This document shows, one piece after another, positions 5,778 to 13,275 of a DNA stretch of 14,426 nt. The translations under genes were made by a program, and so were the position numbers. The DNA is from Desulfurococcales archaeon (GTDB taxonomy: Archaea; Thermoproteota; Thermoprotei_A; Sulfolobales; Desulfurococcaceae). The stretch spans positions 1-14,426 of the forward strand of contig WAML01000186.1 of the NCBI GenBank assembly GCA_015522345.1, in the 5' to 3' direction. The notes beneath the pieces are model-generated. The model had not been told where the DNA came from and searched no databases. It saw only the letters and a list, made by a program, of their open reading frames with translations. Position 1 is the stretch's first letter, and each line of letters begins with the position of its first letter.

Positions 5778-7388
5778 ATGATCATTGATTCCTTTACCGC
5801 TTCACAAGCAGCTGCACTAGCACCTCTTCTATCGATTATTGCTGCTTTTCTCATTCCTCTACTTTCACATACAGTTAAACGTTCATCGCTATTTGCTTTC
5901 TTGTTTTCAGAGATAATATTTATAATAAACTATTTACTAACAGATATTGTCTTCATCTACGTGTTTAAAACAGGAGCCATACTCACTTATATGTTCGCAG
6001 GATTCCCCCCACCCTTTGGAATCATTTATGAAATTGACTTCATTAATTCATTCATAGGCTTTCTCGTAGGCCTAATATTTCCCATAGTTAATATAGTATC
6101 ATATAGTTATTTAGAGAAGCTATCTAAGAACAATGAATGGTATTATACAATATACTTGGGTCTTGAAGCAGGATTACTTGGAATAGCTTATACAGGTGAT
6201 TTATTTAACTTATTCGTCATGCTCGAAGTAATGAGTATATCTGCCTATGCTCTAACAGCTTATTTAAGGGAAAAAGGTACTCCATTAAATGCTGCTATAA
6301 AATATGGTTTAATAGGTGCTGTCGGATCAACTATATACTTTATAGCTGTTATACTACTCTACAGCGGCTTAGGAACACTTACTATGGCGGATGTAGCAGC
6401 TGACGCTCTAGGAGTTACTCCATCACTATTCTATACACAAGGCGTAGCATTTAATCCAGCTCCGGTACTAGGGCTTTTCCTAGTATTGAGTGTATGGGCA
6501 TTCTTAATAGAAACAGCTATTGTTCCACACCACTTCTGGCTTCCAGACGCATACAGTAGTATGCCGGCACCAGCTGCAGCTACTATGGCGGCTGTAGCAG
6601 AGGGAGTGGGCCTATACGTTATTGCTAGAATAATCTATGTTATAGTAGGTCTAGAGAATGCTACTTGGATTCTCTATCTACTCCTAGTACTTGGTTCACT
6701 CAATATAATTATTGGAGGATACTTAATGGCTACATCAAACGATCTAAAGAGGCTTATAGCATATAGTACAATACTTGATATGGGTTATGCAGTAATTGGC
6801 TTGGGCTTGGCCAATGAGATAGGCGTATCAGCTGCATTCTACTATATACTAGCCCATGCTTTTGTAAAACCACTGCTATTCATATCTGTTGGAGCTATAG
6901 AATTACGCACAGGCTCTACTTCACTAGATGCTGTCCAAGGTATACTAAAGAGTAATCCAATAGTAGGGCTAGGACTTATAATAGGTGGTTTAGCAGTAAT
7001 AGGTGTACCTCCTCTAAACCTCTTCTTTGCAAAACTAATGCTATTCCAAGGAGTATTTGAAAAAGGATATACACCGCTACTCATAATACTCTTACTAGGC
7101 TCTGCACTAGCTCTTGTAGGATTTACTAGACTATGGTATTGTACATGTACTAGAAAAAGAACGGAAGCCCCCAAATCAACTATAAAACCTGTTCCTATAC
7201 CTTTCGAGTTCAAAGCTGTAATAATAATGCTTGTACTAGGTGTTGTATTAACAGGTATTTTATATGGTTATTTACGCTCCTTTATACTCGACCCTATCTC
7301 GTACATCCTTGTTACAAAGAATCAAACATATAGAATTAGCTACATAACTGCTGCGTATAACTTGTTTAGACTCATTAGAGGAGGTTGA
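5778..7388 (+). CDS. mbxH: MrpD/NuoLMN-like antiporter subunit (MbxH/MbhH type)
   Basis: This 536-residue polytopic membrane protein of about 14 helices belongs to the proton-conducting NuoL/M/N and MrpA/D family. It is the main ion-translocating subunit of MBH/MBX/MBS complexes. Conserved parts are DLFNLFVMLEVMSISAYAL (141-159, with the TM5 glutamate E150), IVPHHFWLPDAYSSMPAP (248-265), NDLKRLIAYSTILDMGY (321-337) and AHAFVKPLLF (359-368, with the TM12 lysine K364). At the TM7 position before VPHHFWLP, where NuoM and MrpD have Lys, this protein has E245. The TM8 region, VAEGVGLYVIAR, also lacks the usual Lys. It is the first gene of the operon and its TGA (7386-7388) lies within the ribosome-binding stretch of the next gene. 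Confidence 0.93.
   Translation: MIIDSFTASQAAALAPLLSIIAAFLIPLLSHTVKRSSLFAFLFSEIIFIINYLLTDIVFIYVFKTGAILTYMFAGFPPPFGIIYEIDFINSFIGFLVGLIFPIVNIVSYSYLEKLSKNNEWYYTIYLGLEAGLLGIAYTGDLFNLFVMLEVMSISAYALTAYLREKGTPLNAAIKYGLIGAVGSTIYFIAVILLYSGLGTLTMADVAADALGVTPSLFYTQGVAFNPAPVLGLFLVLSVWAFLIETAIVPHHFWLPDAYSSMPAPAAATMAAVAEGVGLYVIARIIYVIVGLENATWILYLLLVLGSLNIIIGGYLMATSNDLKRLIAYSTILDMGYAVIGLGLANEIGVSAAFYYILAHAFVKPLLFISVGAIELRTGSTSLDAVQGILKSNPIVGLGLIIGGLAVIGVPPLNLFFAKLMLFQGVFEKGYTPLLIILLLGSALALVGFTRLWYCTCTRKRTEAPKSTIKPVPIPFEFKAVIIMLVLGVVLTGILYGYLRSFILDPISYILVTKNQTYRISYITAAYNLFRLIRGG
7378..7384 (+). promoter_or_regulatory. Ribosome binding site that decides the mbxJ start
   Basis: GAGGAGG here matches the archaeal anti-Shine-Dalgarno. 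It is only one base from the end before TTG 7385 but nine bases before the in-frame GTG 7394, so it favours the GTG as the start of the NuoB-like subunit. Confidence 0.6.
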
Positions 7389-7393
7389 AACAA

Positions 7394-7933
7394 GTGTCTA
7401 AAGAAAATAAGAAGAAGTTTAGTCTAGCAAATTGGGTGAGAAGCAGGAGTATATGGATGATACATTACTGTTCCGCATGTGGAGCCATAGAGCTCCCGCC
7501 AAACATGATGGCTCCCTTGGATGCTGAAAGATGGGGTATCATGCCTGCTCCATCGCCTAGACAATCCGATGTATTAGTTGTAATGGGCTACGTCACTAAG
7601 AAAACCCTGAAAGCCCTGATTAGACTATACCACCAAATGCCTGAGCCACGCTATGTAATGGTTGGCTGTAATTGTCCAGCAACTGGCGGACTCTACTGGG
7701 ATAGTTATTCAACTATTAAAGCAATAGATGAATTCCTTCCCGTAGATATATGGGTTCCTGGATGTATGCCCAGAGCTGAAGACTGGCTACAAGGATTTCT
7801 TAAACTAAGGAAGAAAATTGAAGAAGGACGAGTAGAAAGTCCAAGGCCTATCGAGGAACTAGGGGAACTGGAAGAATGGATATACCGTGAGATAAAGCTA
7901 CGTGAAGAATTAATGGTTAAAGCGAGAGGTTAA
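7394..7933 (+). CDS. mbxJ: NuoB-like small electron-transfer subunit (MbxJ/MbhJ type)
   Basis: This is the homologue of [NiFe]-hydrogenase small subunits and complex I NuoB. It carries one proximal [4Fe-4S] cluster next to the large-subunit active site on the cytoplasmic face. Numbered from a TTG at 7385, the ligands are C29 and C32 in YCSACGAIE, C97 in CNCPATGG and C127 in PGCMPR. C95 is an extra cysteine two residues before C97. CxxC at the first site is the hydrogenase/MBX form rather than the tandem CC of NuoB. I choose the GTG at 7394 (179 codons) over TTG 7385 because of the GAGGAGG at 7378-7384. The next gene follows after six bases. Confidence 0.93.
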   Translation: MSKENKKKFSLANWVRSRSIWMIHYCSACGAIELPPNMMAPLDAERWGIMPAPSPRQSDVLVVMGYVTKKTLKALIRLYHQMPEPRYVMVGCNCPATGGLYWDSYSTIKAIDEFLPVDIWVPGCMPRAEDWLQGFLKLRKKIEEGRVESPRPIEELGELEEWIYREIKLREELMVKARG

Positions 7934-7939
7934 GCATCC

Positions 7940-8506
7940 ATGGATAAAGAAAAACTGCTTGTACCAGAAGAACTATGCAATCTCTTGCCAGAAAAGTATA
8001 GAGGCAAGATACTTCCCGCAGGCATGGACACTGGAAAGAGGCTCGAACTCTACATAGATCCTGAAGACATTCAAGTAGTTATGAACGCCTTAAAAGAAGG
8101 TGGCTATAACCATTTCCTAGGAATAACTGTAATAGATTATCCAAGTGAAAATATTTTCGAGCTAGTATACCTTGTATCATCGATTGATAGAGGAGGAGAA
8201 ATGTTTGCTGTAAGAACTAAAGTAAAACGTGATGAACCAGTTATATCCACTATATCCCATATATATCCTCTAGCGTACTACCAAGAAATTGAAGCCTACG
8301 AATTCTTTGGTGTAATATTTGATGGACATGATGGACTACGTAAATGGATTTTAGAGGACAATTGGGAAGGACCACCTCCACTAAGAAAAGATATTGATAC
8401 AAGACGCATTGTCCTCGAACTATATTATTCAGGTAAAAGATATGAAAGACCAATTCAATGGAGGAGTTTATCTAAGAAAACAGAAGAAGAGAGGAAGGAA
8501 GAATGA
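7940..8506 (+). CDS. mbxK: NuoC-like subunit (MbxK/MbhK type)
   Basis: This is the homologue of the complex I 30-kDa subunit NuoC, a cytoplasmic structural subunit that packs against the NuoD-like subunit. The family signature lies at 117-151, with IEAYEFFGVIFDGH followed by LRKWILEDNWEGPPPLRKD. The 188-residue length is normal for the MBH/MBX type. The C-terminus is highly charged (SKKTEEERKEE). The ATG at 7940 is preceded by GAGAGG at the end of the J gene. Its TGA overlaps the start of the next gene as ATGA (8503-8506), a sign of translational coupling. Confidence 0.92.
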   Translation: MDKEKLLVPEELCNLLPEKYRGKILPAGMDTGKRLELYIDPEDIQVVMNALKEGGYNHFLGITVIDYPSENIFELVYLVSSIDRGGEMFAVRTKVKRDEPVISTISHIYPLAYYQEIEAYEFFGVIFDGHDGLRKWILEDNWEGPPPLRKDIDTRRIVLELYYSGKRYERPIQWRSLSKKTEEERKEE

Positions 8507-9621
8507 GTGGGAAATCTATAACTGTTTTCCTAGGACCCCAGCATCCTGGAGCACCAGGTAATGTAGCCTTTAAATTACTAGTTGATGGAGAGAGAGTCCT
8601 CGATATAGAACTAATACCTGGCTTCTTACACAGAGGATTTGAGAAAATGATGGAATACCGACGATGGGACATGGATTTAGTAATGAGCCCCCGTATATGT
8701 GTTGAAGACCCTGATCATGTAGAGCTTACATTCACCCATGCTCTCGAGCAAATATATGGTATTGAACCTCCTGAGAAAGCCAAGTACTTAAGAGTAATTA
8801 TTGCTGAATTTAGTAGACTTGCAAGTCATTTACTGTGGTTGATGCATTTCGCAGGTCCTATTGCAGCTAGATATGCTGTATCATGGGCTATTGCGGCTCG
8901 TGAAGAAGTACTTAAATGGTTTGACTATATAACAGGTCATAGAATCTACCACCACTACATTTTCCCTGGAGGAGTGAGATGGGATATACCTAAAGACTTT
9001 AGAGAATATACTCTTAAAGTTGTAAAACGCATAAAGCCTTTAATAAAAGATATTGAAAAAGGCTTTTTCAAGCATCCCGTATTTATTAAGAGAGCTAGAG
9101 ATCTAGGGAGACTGAAAGCTTCAGACGCTATTAGGCTCGGGGCAACAGGGCCTACGTTAAGAGGTAGTGGAGTAGCATACGATCTTAGGAAGGCGTTAAA
9201 GTATGATGCATATGGAGAAATAGATTTCGAAATACCTAAAGGAGAATATGGAGATTCATATGACAGAGCCATGGTTAGACTAAGAGAGATGTATATAAGC
9301 TTAGAGATTATAGAGCAAGCAGTAAAGAAAATGCCTCTTGAAGGACCCTATAGATGGAGATTACCGATCTCTATTCCCCAGGGAGAAGGCATAGGACGTG
9401 TAGAAAGTGCTAGAGGAGAATTCATAGCACACATAGTATCTGCTCCAAAGAATCCTATGGGTAAACCCTTATCGCCTTACAGAATAAAGTTTAGAGGACC
9501 TACAATGGCCCATTTAACTACAGTGCTTAAACACATAGTCGTCCATGAAGAAATTACTGTAGCCGATTTACCCGTGCTTATAGGAAGCTTTGATCCTTGT
9601 CCTCCAGACATAGATAGGTAG
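8503..9621 (+). CDS. mbxL: NuoD-like large subunit with CxxD in place of both CxxC motifs (MbxL type)
   Basis: This is the homologue of [NiFe]-hydrogenase large subunits and complex I NuoD. It keeps the family fold, seen in GPQHPGAPGNVAFKL (11-25), PGFLHRGFEKM (39-49), SRLASHLLWL and LGATGPTLRGSG. In hydrogenases four cysteines in two CxxC pairs bind the Ni-Fe centre. Here the N-terminal pair is C66-V-E-D69 (RICVED) and the C-terminal pair is C366-P-P-D369 (DPCPPD), so one Cys of each pair is Asp. The chain ends at residue 372, three residues after D369, with no maturation peptide. This is unlike H2-evolving MBH and like the MBX/MBS group, in which the nickel-iron ligands are incomplete and sulfane or polysulfide reduction is the proposed role. 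The assignment to MBX is inference. Confidence 0.93.
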   Translation: MSGKSITVFLGPQHPGAPGNVAFKLLVDGERVLDIELIPGFLHRGFEKMMEYRRWDMDLVMSPRICVEDPDHVELTFTHALEQIYGIEPPEKAKYLRVIIAEFSRLASHLLWLMHFAGPIAARYAVSWAIAAREEVLKWFDYITGHRIYHHYIFPGGVRWDIPKDFREYTLKVVKRIKPLIKDIEKGFFKHPVFIKRARDLGRLKASDAIRLGATGPTLRGSGVAYDLRKALKYDAYGEIDFEIPKGEYGDSYDRAMVRLREMYISLEIIEQAVKKMPLEGPYRWRLPISIPQGEGIGRVESARGEFIAHIVSAPKNPMGKPLSPYRIKFRGPTMAHLTTVLKHIVVHEEITVADLPVLIGSFDPCPPDIDR

Positions 9622-9635
9622 AGGTAGATGCTTGA

Positions 9636-10100
9636 ATGGTGTTAAAGCAAGTGCTTCTAGGATTCAAGTATTTGTTCAAAAGACCATACACTAGAATGTA
9701 TCCATACAAAGAGAAAGCATATATTACGAGTAAGACGAGGGCACGCCACATACTCAGAATGGATTTATGTGTAGGATGTAGAGCATGTCAACTTGCTTGT
9801 CCCGCTGATGCAATTAAAATGTATAAAATCGAAGGTGATTTCCCAAAGAATAGATTGAAAATATTTCCGGGAATAGACTATAGTAGATGTACATATTGTG
9901 GTCTTTGCGTCGAAGCTTGTCCCACGAATGCCCTTGTAATGACAAATTATACAATGGAGCACTTGATTACAGAGGATAAATCAACAACATTGTATACTCC
10001 TCAAATGCTTTCAATACCTCCCGAAGGCGAGTATGAAATAACACTAAGTAAAGATACATGGCATCCTCCACCACAGCCTCCTCCTAAGAAATCTAAGTGA
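9636..10100 (+). CDS. mbxN: NuoI-like 2x[4Fe-4S] ferredoxin subunit (MbxN/MbhN type)
   Basis: This electron-transfer subunit has two complete cluster motifs: C45-x2-C48-x2-C51-x3-C55-P (CVGCRACQLACP) and C85-x2-C88-x2-C91-x3-C95-P (CTYCGLCVEACP). It resembles complex I NuoI and MbhN/MbxN, which take electrons from reduced ferredoxin and pass them to the NuoB-like subunit. The N-terminus (LGFKYLFKRPYTRMYPYK) matches the membrane-docking segment of the family. The C-terminal tail is proline-rich (WHPPPQPPPKKSK). The ATG at 9636 is favoured; an ATG at 9627 is out of frame and short. It follows the L gene after 14 bases. Confidence 0.93.
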   Translation: MVLKQVLLGFKYLFKRPYTRMYPYKEKAYITSKTRARHILRMDLCVGCRACQLACPADAIKMYKIEGDFPKNRLKIFPGIDYSRCTYCGLCVEACPTNALVMTNYTMEHLITEDKSTTLYTPQMLSIPPEGEYEITLSKDTWHPPPQPPPKKSK

Positions 10101-10120
10101 TTAACCAAGGGTGTAGGTAA

Positions 10121-10417
10121 ATGAATGGTTTACTACCTCCACTAGAAGTAACTATAACTCTACTAGGGTTTGCTACATCACTCTTTATAATAGCTTCAAT
10201 ATTCTATTTCATTAGATTAATAAAAGGACCTACAGTACCTGATATGGTACTTGCTGTCGATGTTCTAGCCTATGATTTAGCTGTATTCATAATATTATTT
10301 AGTATAATGTGTAACTCGCCCTACTTAGCTGTAGGTGCATTACCTCTCGTACTCTGGGCTTATCTACTAGACATGTATGTAGCTAAGTATCTTACAAAGA
10401 GAGAACTGGGTGAGTAA
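10121..10417 (+). CDS. mbxB: MrpF-like subunit (MbxB/MbhB type)
   Basis: This small membrane protein of 98 residues with three helices belongs to the MrpF/MnhF/PhaF family, part of the Na+/H+ antiporter module. The diagnostic stretch is IRLIKGPTVPDMVLAVDVLA (31-50) after the first helix. In MBH and MBX complexes this subunit belongs to the membrane part thought to carry Na+ or H+. It lies 20 bases after the ferredoxin-like gene, with GGTGTAGGT before the ATG. Confidence 0.88.
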   Translation: MNGLLPPLEVTITLLGFATSLFIIASIFYFIRLIKGPTVPDMVLAVDVLAYDLAVFIILFSIMCNSPYLAVGALPLVLWAYLLDMYVAKYLTKRELGE

Positions 10418-10422
10418 AGATA

Positions 10423-10815
10423 ATGGACTATGTATTACAAGTGGTTTCGGCTATCCTATACTACTTGGGCATGGTATTGGTAATAGTTGGTGGATTACTT
10501 GACTTATTCGCTGCAATAGGCATTAATCGCTTCAAAAACTTCTATTTGAGGCTTCATGCAGCAACCATAGGAGCTATTGGAGGAGGATTCTACCCATTAC
10601 TAGGTCTAGGATTTGTTGCTTTATCGCTTGAGTACTTAGGCATTAGTAGATACTATATAGCTGGAATATCGTTTACAACAGCTTTATTCTTAGCTTTAAC
10701 AGCTCCTGTCGGAAGCCATGCTCTAGCCCAGGGAGCACATAAATCAAGGACTGTCCTCCCAGAGCCAGCGATTGTAAATAGATTATTAGAAGACGAGGAA
10801 GGTGGCAAGAAGTGA
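10423..10815 (+). CDS. mbxC: MrpG-like subunit (MbxC/MbhC type)
   Basis: This 130-residue membrane protein of the MrpG/MnhG/PhaG family has three helices. Typical parts are the RFKNFYLRLHAATIG turn (36-50) after the first helix and TAPVGSHALAQGAH (93-106) at the end of the third helix. The soluble tail after residue 107 is acidic. It follows the MrpF-like gene by five bases, the same order as in mrp and mbh operons. Its TGA overlaps the GTG start of the next gene as GTGA. Confidence 0.9.
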   Translation: MDYVLQVVSAILYYLGMVLVIVGGLLDLFAAIGINRFKNFYLRLHAATIGAIGGGFYPLLGLGFVALSLEYLGISRYYIAGISFTTALFLALTAPVGSHALAQGAHKSRTVLPEPAIVNRLLEDEEGGKK

Positions 10816-11117
10816 TTGATCAAGTAACGCTTTGTAATATACTGCTTGCTTTATTCATGACGTACGCAGTTATATTAACATACAAGACTCTAGTAGAAAA
10901 AGACCTTATAAAAGCAATAATATATTCAGCTGGGCAAGCAATAGCTTATACACTTGCTCTAGTACTATTGGCAGCTCCCGACTTAGTTCTTGCCTATGTA
11001 GCTGTAGGCGTTGGAATGTATACAGCTCTATTTCTCTTTATTGTATCTCGTACTGAAAAGGAAGAGTATGAAACACTTGAGGAAGCACTAAAGTATTATT
11101 CAAGGAATAAGAGGTGA
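10812..11117 (+). CDS. mbxD: MbhD-like subunit (DUF4040, MrpA C-terminal type)
   Basis: This 101-residue, three-helix membrane protein corresponds to the DUF4040 segment that is fused to MrpA in bacterial antiporters and separate as MbhD in archaeal complexes. The motif region AAPDLVLAYVAVGVGMYTAL (54-73) is the recognisable core. It starts with GTG at 10812, overlapping the MrpG-like stop by four bases. Its TGA (11115-11117) lies inside the strong ribosome-binding sequence GAGGTGATC of the next gene. Confidence 0.85.
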   Translation: MIDQVTLCNILLALFMTYAVILTYKTLVEKDLIKAIIYSAGQAIAYTLALVLLAAPDLVLAYVAVGVGMYTALFLFIVSRTEKEEYETLEEALKYYSRNKR

Positions 11118-11120
11118 TCT

Positions 11121-11966
11121 GTGGTGGAGAAACGTAATAATTTAAAGGAATTAATTATAGCGGTAGCCTCAAGCGTTCTAGTAGTAGTACTAATGGCTAT
11201 ACTCGTAATGTCAAATACTATAATTATACCGCCCGCTGAAAGAAATAGACCGCTGGCCTCTATGTTCTTAATGATGACGTATAACTGGGATTTGAAGGAA
11301 CTTTGGAGTGCTAGTCCAGAAGTTGTTACAAGTATATTATGGGATTATAGAGGACTGGATACTGTATACGAGACATCTGTATTCTTTCTAGCAATAATAG
11401 GTTCTATAGCGCTTGTAAGAAGTCTTAAAGTACCAAATATGCTTCCAAGTAAATACTCTGGAATGAGCGTTATAGCTAAAACAGTGACTAAATTAACTCT
11501 TGCAGCCATACCTGTTATAGCAGCTTCAATAGCATTACACGGCCACTTAACGCCAGGAGGAGGATTCCAGGGAGGAAGCGTATTTGCTGTAGCTTCCCTA
11601 CTAGCTATAATAGCTCTTGGTACACCATTTCTCATAGCTCGTGGATGGAGTAAAGATAAGTTGTTAACTTTGCGTACAATAGGCTTAGTACTAATAGCCG
11701 TAATAGCGATCCTAGTTCCATTGATAGGTTTCTTGAGAAAAGATGTTTTATCAACATATATTATGCAGAATCAGGAGAAGCCTTGGGCTCCACTAGGTAT
11801 AGGCTATGTATTCAATATATTCGGGTACAATATACTGTACAGTGGTACATTGTTCTTCCTAAACATAGCGGAATTTCTGGCTGTTTCAGCGGGTCTTTCT
11901 CTAGTCTTCATAATACTTGGTCTACCTACGAAAACTATTGAAGAAGGAGGTGATATAAGGAAATGA
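11121..11966 (+). CDS. mbxF: MbhE-MrpB fusion subunit (MbxF type)
   Basis: At 281 residues this is longer than a normal MrpB subunit and joins two units. The N-terminal unit (about 1-105) has ILWDYRGLDTVYETSVFF (72-89), typical of MbhE and the end of MrpA. The C-terminal unit (about 115-270) is MrpB, with ALHGHLTPGGGFQGGSVFA (138-156). Separate mbhE and mbhF genes occur in Thermococcales MBH; a fused form fits the MBX layout as I know it. GAGGTGATC at 11111-11119 is an almost full anti-Shine-Dalgarno match, and either GTG 11121 or GTG 11124 could be the start. The stop overlaps the next start as ATGA. Confidence 0.88.
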   Translation: MVEKRNNLKELIIAVASSVLVVVLMAILVMSNTIIIPPAERNRPLASMFLMMTYNWDLKELWSASPEVVTSILWDYRGLDTVYETSVFFLAIIGSIALVRSLKVPNMLPSKYSGMSVIAKTVTKLTLAAIPVIAASIALHGHLTPGGGFQGGSVFAVASLLAIIALGTPFLIARGWSKDKLLTLRTIGLVLIAVIAILVPLIGFLRKDVLSTYIMQNQEKPWAPLGIGYVFNIFGYNILYSGTLFFLNIAEFLAVSAGLSLVFIILGLPTKTIEEGGDIRK

Positions 11967-12385
11967 TTAATGCAAGTACCATCATATGGGGATACGTCTA
12001 TACATCAATAATAGTAATTATAGTGCTTACCATATATGGTATGGCTACAAGGCCTAATATAGTTAAGAAACTAATTATGTTGAGTATACTGAGTGATACG
12101 GGTAACTTGTTAGCTGTAGTAATAGGTGTGAGAAGCGGTTTTATTAAACCACCTGTTTTCCCCGGAGTTACATTTACAAATATTCTGGAGCCCGGTATGG
12201 AGGAATTGAGTAAATTTGCTGAAGAAGCAGTAGATCCTCTACCCCAAGTCCTTGTAGTAACAGCTATAGTCATAGGATTAGCTGTACTAGTGTTTCTAGG
12301 CTATGTAGCTCTACTCCTCTATAGGAAGTATGGTACATTGGATGTAAGGCTAATAGAAGTGATAAGAAAGAATGGTGGTGAGTAA
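11963..12385 (+). CDS. mbxG: MrpC/NuoK-like subunit (MbxG/MbhG type)
   Basis: This 140-residue membrane protein with three helices belongs to the MrpC/NuoK family. The second helix has LSILSDTGNLLAVVIG (40-55), and the third begins with VDPLPQVLVVTAIVIG (90-105), the hallmark of MrpC. In MBH/MBX this subunit lies at the interface between the antiporter module and the rest of the membrane arm. It has a 20-residue loop rich in Pro, Glu and Gly between helices 2 and 3. Its TAA shares one base with the ATG of the next gene (TAATG). Confidence 0.9.
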   Translation: MINASTIIWGYVYTSIIVIIVLTIYGMATRPNIVKKLIMLSILSDTGNLLAVVIGVRSGFIKPPVFPGVTFTNILEPGMEELSKFAEEAVDPLPQVLVVTAIVIGLAVLVFLGYVALLLYRKYGTLDVRLIEVIRKNGGE

Positions 12386-12891
12386 TGAACAAGAGAATTA
12401 TAGCTGGAATATCCCTTATAATACCTTTACTGCTACTGTACCTAGTATACACAGGCTCTATCAATATATTCGAGTTTATACTAGGTACCATAACCGCGCT
12501 TATAGTAGGCTTACTCTTTGGAGAAGCTATTATTGAAAAACCATCGAAATTATATAATCCATTAAGGTGGTTATGGGCTCTAGTATACATGCTCCTATAC
12601 TTTACAATAATAGAGTTTAAAGCTCATCTACACGTGTTAAAACTCATAATACAGCCAAGCAAAGTAAATCCAGGTGTTGTTAGAGTTCCTTATGATGTAG
12701 AAACAGACTATGCTATAACAACAATAGCAAACTCAATAACAAATACTCCAGGAACAATAACCGTTGATGTAGATGAAGAAAGGAAAGTTCTCTATGTACA
12801 CTGGATTACTGTAGTAGATACTAGTGATGAAGGAGCTAGAAAACATATTTCGGAAGTTTTTGAAAAATATGCTAAAAAAATATTTGAGTAG
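12385..12891 (+). CDS. mbxA: MrpE-like subunit (MbxA/MbhA type)
   Basis: This 168-residue protein has membrane helices in the first 80 residues and a soluble C-terminal domain. It belongs to the MrpE/MnhE/PhaE family, identified by NPGVVRVP (95-102), ANSITNTPGTITVDV (115-129) and LYVHWITVVD. In mbh and mbx operons of Thermococcales this gene is normally first; here it follows the MrpC-like gene. The length is typical. It is followed by GGAGAGGTGA at 12891-12900, a strong ribosome-binding sequence for the next gene. Confidence 0.9.
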   Translation: MNKRIIAGISLIIPLLLLYLVYTGSINIFEFILGTITALIVGLLFGEAIIEKPSKLYNPLRWLWALVYMLLYFTIIEFKAHLHVLKLIIQPSKVNPGVVRVPYDVETDYAITTIANSITNTPGTITVDVDEERKVLYVHWITVVDTSDEGARKHISEVFEKYAKKIFE

Positions 12892-12908
12892 GAGAGGTGA
12901 TGTATTGA

Positions 12909-13271
12909 ATGAATGGCATAGAAATAAATGATCCATACATGCTTGCTTTAATAGCTACAGGCTTATTCATATTAGCTGGAGCAAGTGTTTATTCAATATT
13001 CTATTTGTTGTTTAAGAAACTTTATGGAGATAAAGTACGTAGTCCAGGTAAATTTAAAGAAGAACTAGTTATGTGTGGCCTAGAGTATACAGGAGAAGAA
13101 TTAACTGCACCTATATCTAGAGTATTCACCGATATAATGAAGAGAGCTCTTCCACTAATGCATAAGAGGATATGGGAGACTGGCGGGACTAGGATATTAA
13201 ATGACTGGTTTACTTGGATGCTCATATTCCTCGTAATAATACTAGTCATAGTATTCATTATAGGGTGGTAG
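12909..13271 (+). CDS. MbhI-like linker subunit (NuoL C-terminal type)
   Basis: This 120-residue protein has one N-terminal helix (about 12-35), a polar middle (36-100) and one C-terminal helix (about 101-119). The middle has GEELTAPISRVF and a long likely amphipathic helix (DIMKRALPLMHKRIW). This resembles MbhI and the C-terminal extension of NuoL, which runs along the membrane and ties the antiporter module to the hydrogenase-like module. Its place between the MrpE-like and NuoH-like genes supports this. Family assignment rests on layout and position rather than strong motifs, so it is less certain than its neighbours. Other small ATGs around 12900-12915 are out of frame. Confidence 0.6.
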   Translation: MNGIEINDPYMLALIATGLFILAGASVYSIFYLLFKKLYGDKVRSPGKFKEELVMCGLEYTGEELTAPISRVFTDIMKRALPLMHKRIWETGGTRILNDWFTWMLIFLVIILVIVFIIGW

Positions 13272-13275
13272 AGAT

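Noticed and set aside
7385..7393. TTG 7385 as the start of the NuoB-like gene
   Set aside because: The GAGGAGG ribosome-binding sequence ends one base before it, too close, while the in-frame GTG at 7394 is at a normal distance.
8503..9621. H2-evolving MBH hydrogenase large subunit
   Set aside because: Two of the four nickel-iron cysteines are Asp and there is no C-terminal maturation extension.
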